In this document: positions 13,842 through 15,398 of the stretch, piece by piece
Position numbering within the stretch: position 1 is the stretch's first letter
Layout of the letters: each line of letters begins with the position of its first letter
Assembly: GCA_021442645.1 (NCBI GenBank)
Contig: JABUSR010000009.1
Location: forward strand, 1-15,398
Length of the DNA stretch: 15,398 nt
From: Ruminiclostridium sp.
GTDB lineage: Bacteria; Bacillota; Clostridia; Oscillospirales; Oscillospiraceae
Direction of reading: 5' to 3'
Translations under genes and position numbers: made by a program
Notes under the pieces: model-generated
What the model was told of the DNA's origin: nothing
Databases searched by the model: none
The model's input: the letters and a program-made list of their open reading frames with translations, nothing else

Positions 13842-13870
13842 TTGTATTATTCATATAAACTATGTATAAT
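13842..13870 (+). promoter_or_regulatory. promoter of the LuxR-type regulator gene
   Basis: TTGTAT (13842-13847) and a perfect TATAAT (13865-13870) are separated by 17 nt. The -35 boxes of this and the divergent thiolase promoter are 54 nt apart, close enough to share a regulator. Confidence 0.75.
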
Positions 13871-13896
13871 AGCTGTAATGGATAGTAAAGTGAGCC

Positions 13897-13916
13897 CCTT
13901 TGCCCGATGGGCAAGG
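13897..13916 (+). promoter_or_regulatory. hairpin in the LuxR-type regulator leader
   Basis: TTGCCC-GAT-GGGCAA (13900-13914), extended to CC/GG across one bulged T, lies in the 5' leader about 15 nt before the AGGAGG. No T-run follows, so it is not a terminator; it may affect translation or mRNA stability. Confidence 0.4.
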
Positions 13917-13943
13917 AACTGAGGAAACAAACAGGAGGCAGTT

Positions 13944-15101
13944 ATGCGTAAGATTCCGGATAAGTGGCAGGGGTCTGTCCTGGAATTTTCACTGGACCTG
14001 GCCCGGGACAGTGAAAACCTGCCCAAGAAAGTGCTCTCCCTCTTCGACCAGCACTTTGGCTATCGGCGGAGCATCTTCTTCACCCACGGGATCCCATCCC
14101 CGGGGGCCTCACGGCGGAAGGGTGCCATGAACAGTTACATCACCTATGGAATCCGCTACGGCCCTATGTATGACTACAAGGAGCGTGTTTACAAGCACGA
14201 TATCTTCCGGTACTCCCATCTGCCCGCCCAACTCCGGGGCCGGCAGGTGCTCTTTACCGACGACGTTATGTCCTTTGAGGAGTACGAACGGACCCCCTAT
14301 GGCATCCACATGATGGGGGAGGACCTGTATTACCAGGCAGTGATTTTCTTCTTCCAGGGAGAACGAATCATTGGATCCATGGCTCTTTTCCGGTCCAAGG
14401 AGCAGGGAAAGTTCGGGGAGGAAGACCGGGCTCTGCTGGAGTATCTGGGGAGCCTGGTGGAGGCCAGCTACCAGACCTACCTCCGCCACAACGGAGAGGG
14501 GCGGTTCCAGGACAATTTCCAGCTCTTCTTCCAAGATGTGAAGCAGGGGGCCGTCCTTCTGAACCAAGAGATGACCGTCATCCAGTGCAACGGAGCTGCC
14601 CGGGAGATCAGCCAGATTTTCTGGGAGCAGTACCGGCACAACCACGGGCATTTCCTCCGGAGCAACTACCAGGGGGATCCCCAGTTCTGGGAGGTCCAGA
14701 CCATGGTCAATGAGGTGGGGGAGCGGCTCAGCGCCCAGGGCAGCAGCAGCCAGACCATTACATCCCTGGCCCGGGACATTACATTTTACCACACGGCATT
14801 TCTGTCTTCGGCCCCGGCTGGTCTGCTTCAGACCTGGCACCTGATGCTCATTACCTGCCAGACCAAGGAGATGCCCAAGAACATCGACCATCCTTACAAC
14901 AGCCTGACCCAGCAAGAACGGCGGATTGTGTACTACCTGGCCTCGGGCATGAAGAACGAGCAGATTGCCGAGGAACTGCACATCAGTATTTACACTGTCC
15001 GCACCCACATCGCCAACATTTATAAAAAGTTTGAGGTCAACAGTAAGGTGGACCTGCTCATGCACCTCCAGCCCATCCTCAAGGACCAGAACAATCTGTG
15101 A
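13944..15101 (+). CDS. LuxR family transcriptional regulator with GAF-like sensor region
   Basis: A 385-aa regulator. The C-terminal LuxR/GerE helix-turn-helix (about 320-375) is clear: LTQQERRIVYYLASGMKNEQIAEEL (spanning 321-345), then HISIYTVRTHIANIYKKFEV. Residues about 12-180 look like a GAF-type sensor: FDQHFGYRRSIFF at the start, AVIFFFQGERIIGSMALFRSKEQGKFGEEDRALLEYL at the end. Residues about 190-225 (FQDVKQGAVLLNQEMTVIQCNGAAREI) look like the start of a PAS-like fold. There is no receiver domain, so it probably binds a ligand or partner rather than receiving phosphate from a kinase. AGGAGG lies 7-8 nt before ATG 13944. It is transcribed divergently from the thiolase gene, so control of acetyl-CoA metabolism is a reasonable guess, though location is the only support. 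Confidence 0.88.
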   Translation: MRKIPDKWQGSVLEFSLDLARDSENLPKKVLSLFDQHFGYRRSIFFTHGIPSPGASRRKGAMNSYITYGIRYGPMYDYKERVYKHDIFRYSHLPAQLRGRQVLFTDDVMSFEEYERTPYGIHMMGEDLYYQAVIFFFQGERIIGSMALFRSKEQGKFGEEDRALLEYLGSLVEASYQTYLRHNGEGRFQDNFQLFFQDVKQGAVLLNQEMTVIQCNGAAREISQIFWEQYRHNHGHFLRSNYQGDPQFWEVQTMVNEVGERLSAQGSSSQTITSLARDITFYHTAFLSSAPAGLLQTWHLMLITCQTKEMPKNIDHPYNSLTQQERRIVYYLASGMKNEQIAEELHISIYTVRTHIANIYKKFEVNSKVDLLMHLQPILKDQNNL

Positions 15102-15104
15102 GGT

Positions 15105-15398
15105 TCAGGCACGCAGACGGTAGCCTTCAGGGGTCAAGACCACAAGCCCCTGGGCGGTCAGGTCCTCCAGAGCGGCGGATACATCCCGGGAGGAGAGGCC
15201 CAGTCCTGCGGACACTTTCTCTGTTGTGGCAGAGATCTGGTCGGTGAGATATTCTGCGATGAGCTGGCGGGTGAGGTCCTCCGGGGAGAACTCCCGCCGG
15301 GGCAGGGGCAGAGACAGGCTGGTGGTACCGGCCTTAAAGCCCTCGGAAAGCACAGGAGCGCTCCAGCCCTGCTGGGCCCACAGACGATAGATGCCCTT
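15105..15398 (-). CDS. C-terminal part of an ATP-binding/AlbA_2-type putative regulator (cut by window end)
   Basis: The frame runs off the window and gives 97 residues ending in EGYRLRA. A GTG at 15351-15353 is an in-frame codon, but the frame is open above it with sensible protein sequence, KGIYRLWAQQGWSAPVLSEGF, so the gene is truncated by the window rather than starting there. IYRLW...GW...P followed by LSLPLPRR resembles the C-terminal part of AlbA_2/AAA_4 (RecG-like C-terminal region) proteins, which often end with a winged helix. The remaining part (LTDQISATTEKVSAGLGLSSRDVSAALEDLTAQGLV) is a plausible winged helix: it reads as helix, turn, recognition helix and GLV wing. The stop codon is only 3 nt from that of the convergent LuxR-type gene. 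Family assignment is tentative. Confidence 0.6.
   Translation of the reverse strand, partial: KGIYRLWAQQGWSAPVLSEGFKAGTTSLSLPLPRREFSPEDLTRQLIAEYLTDQISATTEKVSAGLGLSSRDVSAALEDLTAQGLVVLTPEGYRLRA

Noticed and set aside
14109..15065. 318-aa open frame on the minus strand
   Set aside because: It is antisense to the LuxR-type gene, where the HTH domain and ribosome-binding site support the plus strand.

Overview
The window reads as chromosomal DNA of a GC-rich Clostridia-type Firmicute, most likely a gut Oscillospiraceae (Flavonifractor/Intestinimonas-like). This is an inference from AGGAGG ribosome-binding sites, sigma-A promoters of TTGACA/TATAAT type, an L27 that carries the Firmicutes-type cleavable N-terminus next to its Prp protease, and a clostridial biosynthetic thiolase. 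No species can be assigned from the sequence alone.

Left part (1-3600). A PadR-type regulator, cut by the window edge, is followed 2 nt later by a DUF2812 membrane protein and then a tiny two-helix membrane protein: a typical PadR/DUF2812 operon, with visibly lower GC than its neighbours. An aldo/keto reductase lies on the minus strand with its own promoter. Beyond it, about 540 nt without an intact gene hold an AT-rich perfect hairpin and a strongly structured, RNA-like stretch that may be a broken group II intron. The 5' third of an ISL3-family transposase (zinc finger and HTH only) follows. This stretch looks like a mobile-element graveyard.

Middle (3600-7745), plus strand. There is a 647-aa Old Yellow Enzyme/2-enoate reductase-type flavoprotein with a 4Fe-4S site and FAD/NAD domains. 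It is followed by a HAD-IIA (NagD-like) phosphatase and an unrecognised multi-helix membrane protein. Each is closed by an intrinsic terminator.

Right part (7745-13700), minus strand. This is the conserved housekeeping core. The L21 (rplU), Prp and L27 (rpmA) genes, then obgE, are driven by a near-consensus promoter upstream of rplU. An intrinsic terminator separates rpmA from obgE. Upstream lie prmA (L11 methyltransferase), translationally coupled (ATGA) to a PPP-type metallophosphoesterase, and then an acetyl-CoA acetyltransferase. The ribosome theme (L21, L27, Prp, Obg, PrmA) is clear.

Right edge (13700-15398). A divergent promoter region separates the thiolase from a 385-aa LuxR-type regulator. 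That regulator converges, with only 3 nt between stop codons, on the C-terminus of a protein resembling AlbA_2/AAA_4-type putative regulators, which runs off the window. I do not see a clearly new biological system. The points most worth a second look are the structured segment at 2685-2870, the rpmA/obgE terminator arrangement, and the prmA-coupled phosphoesterase.
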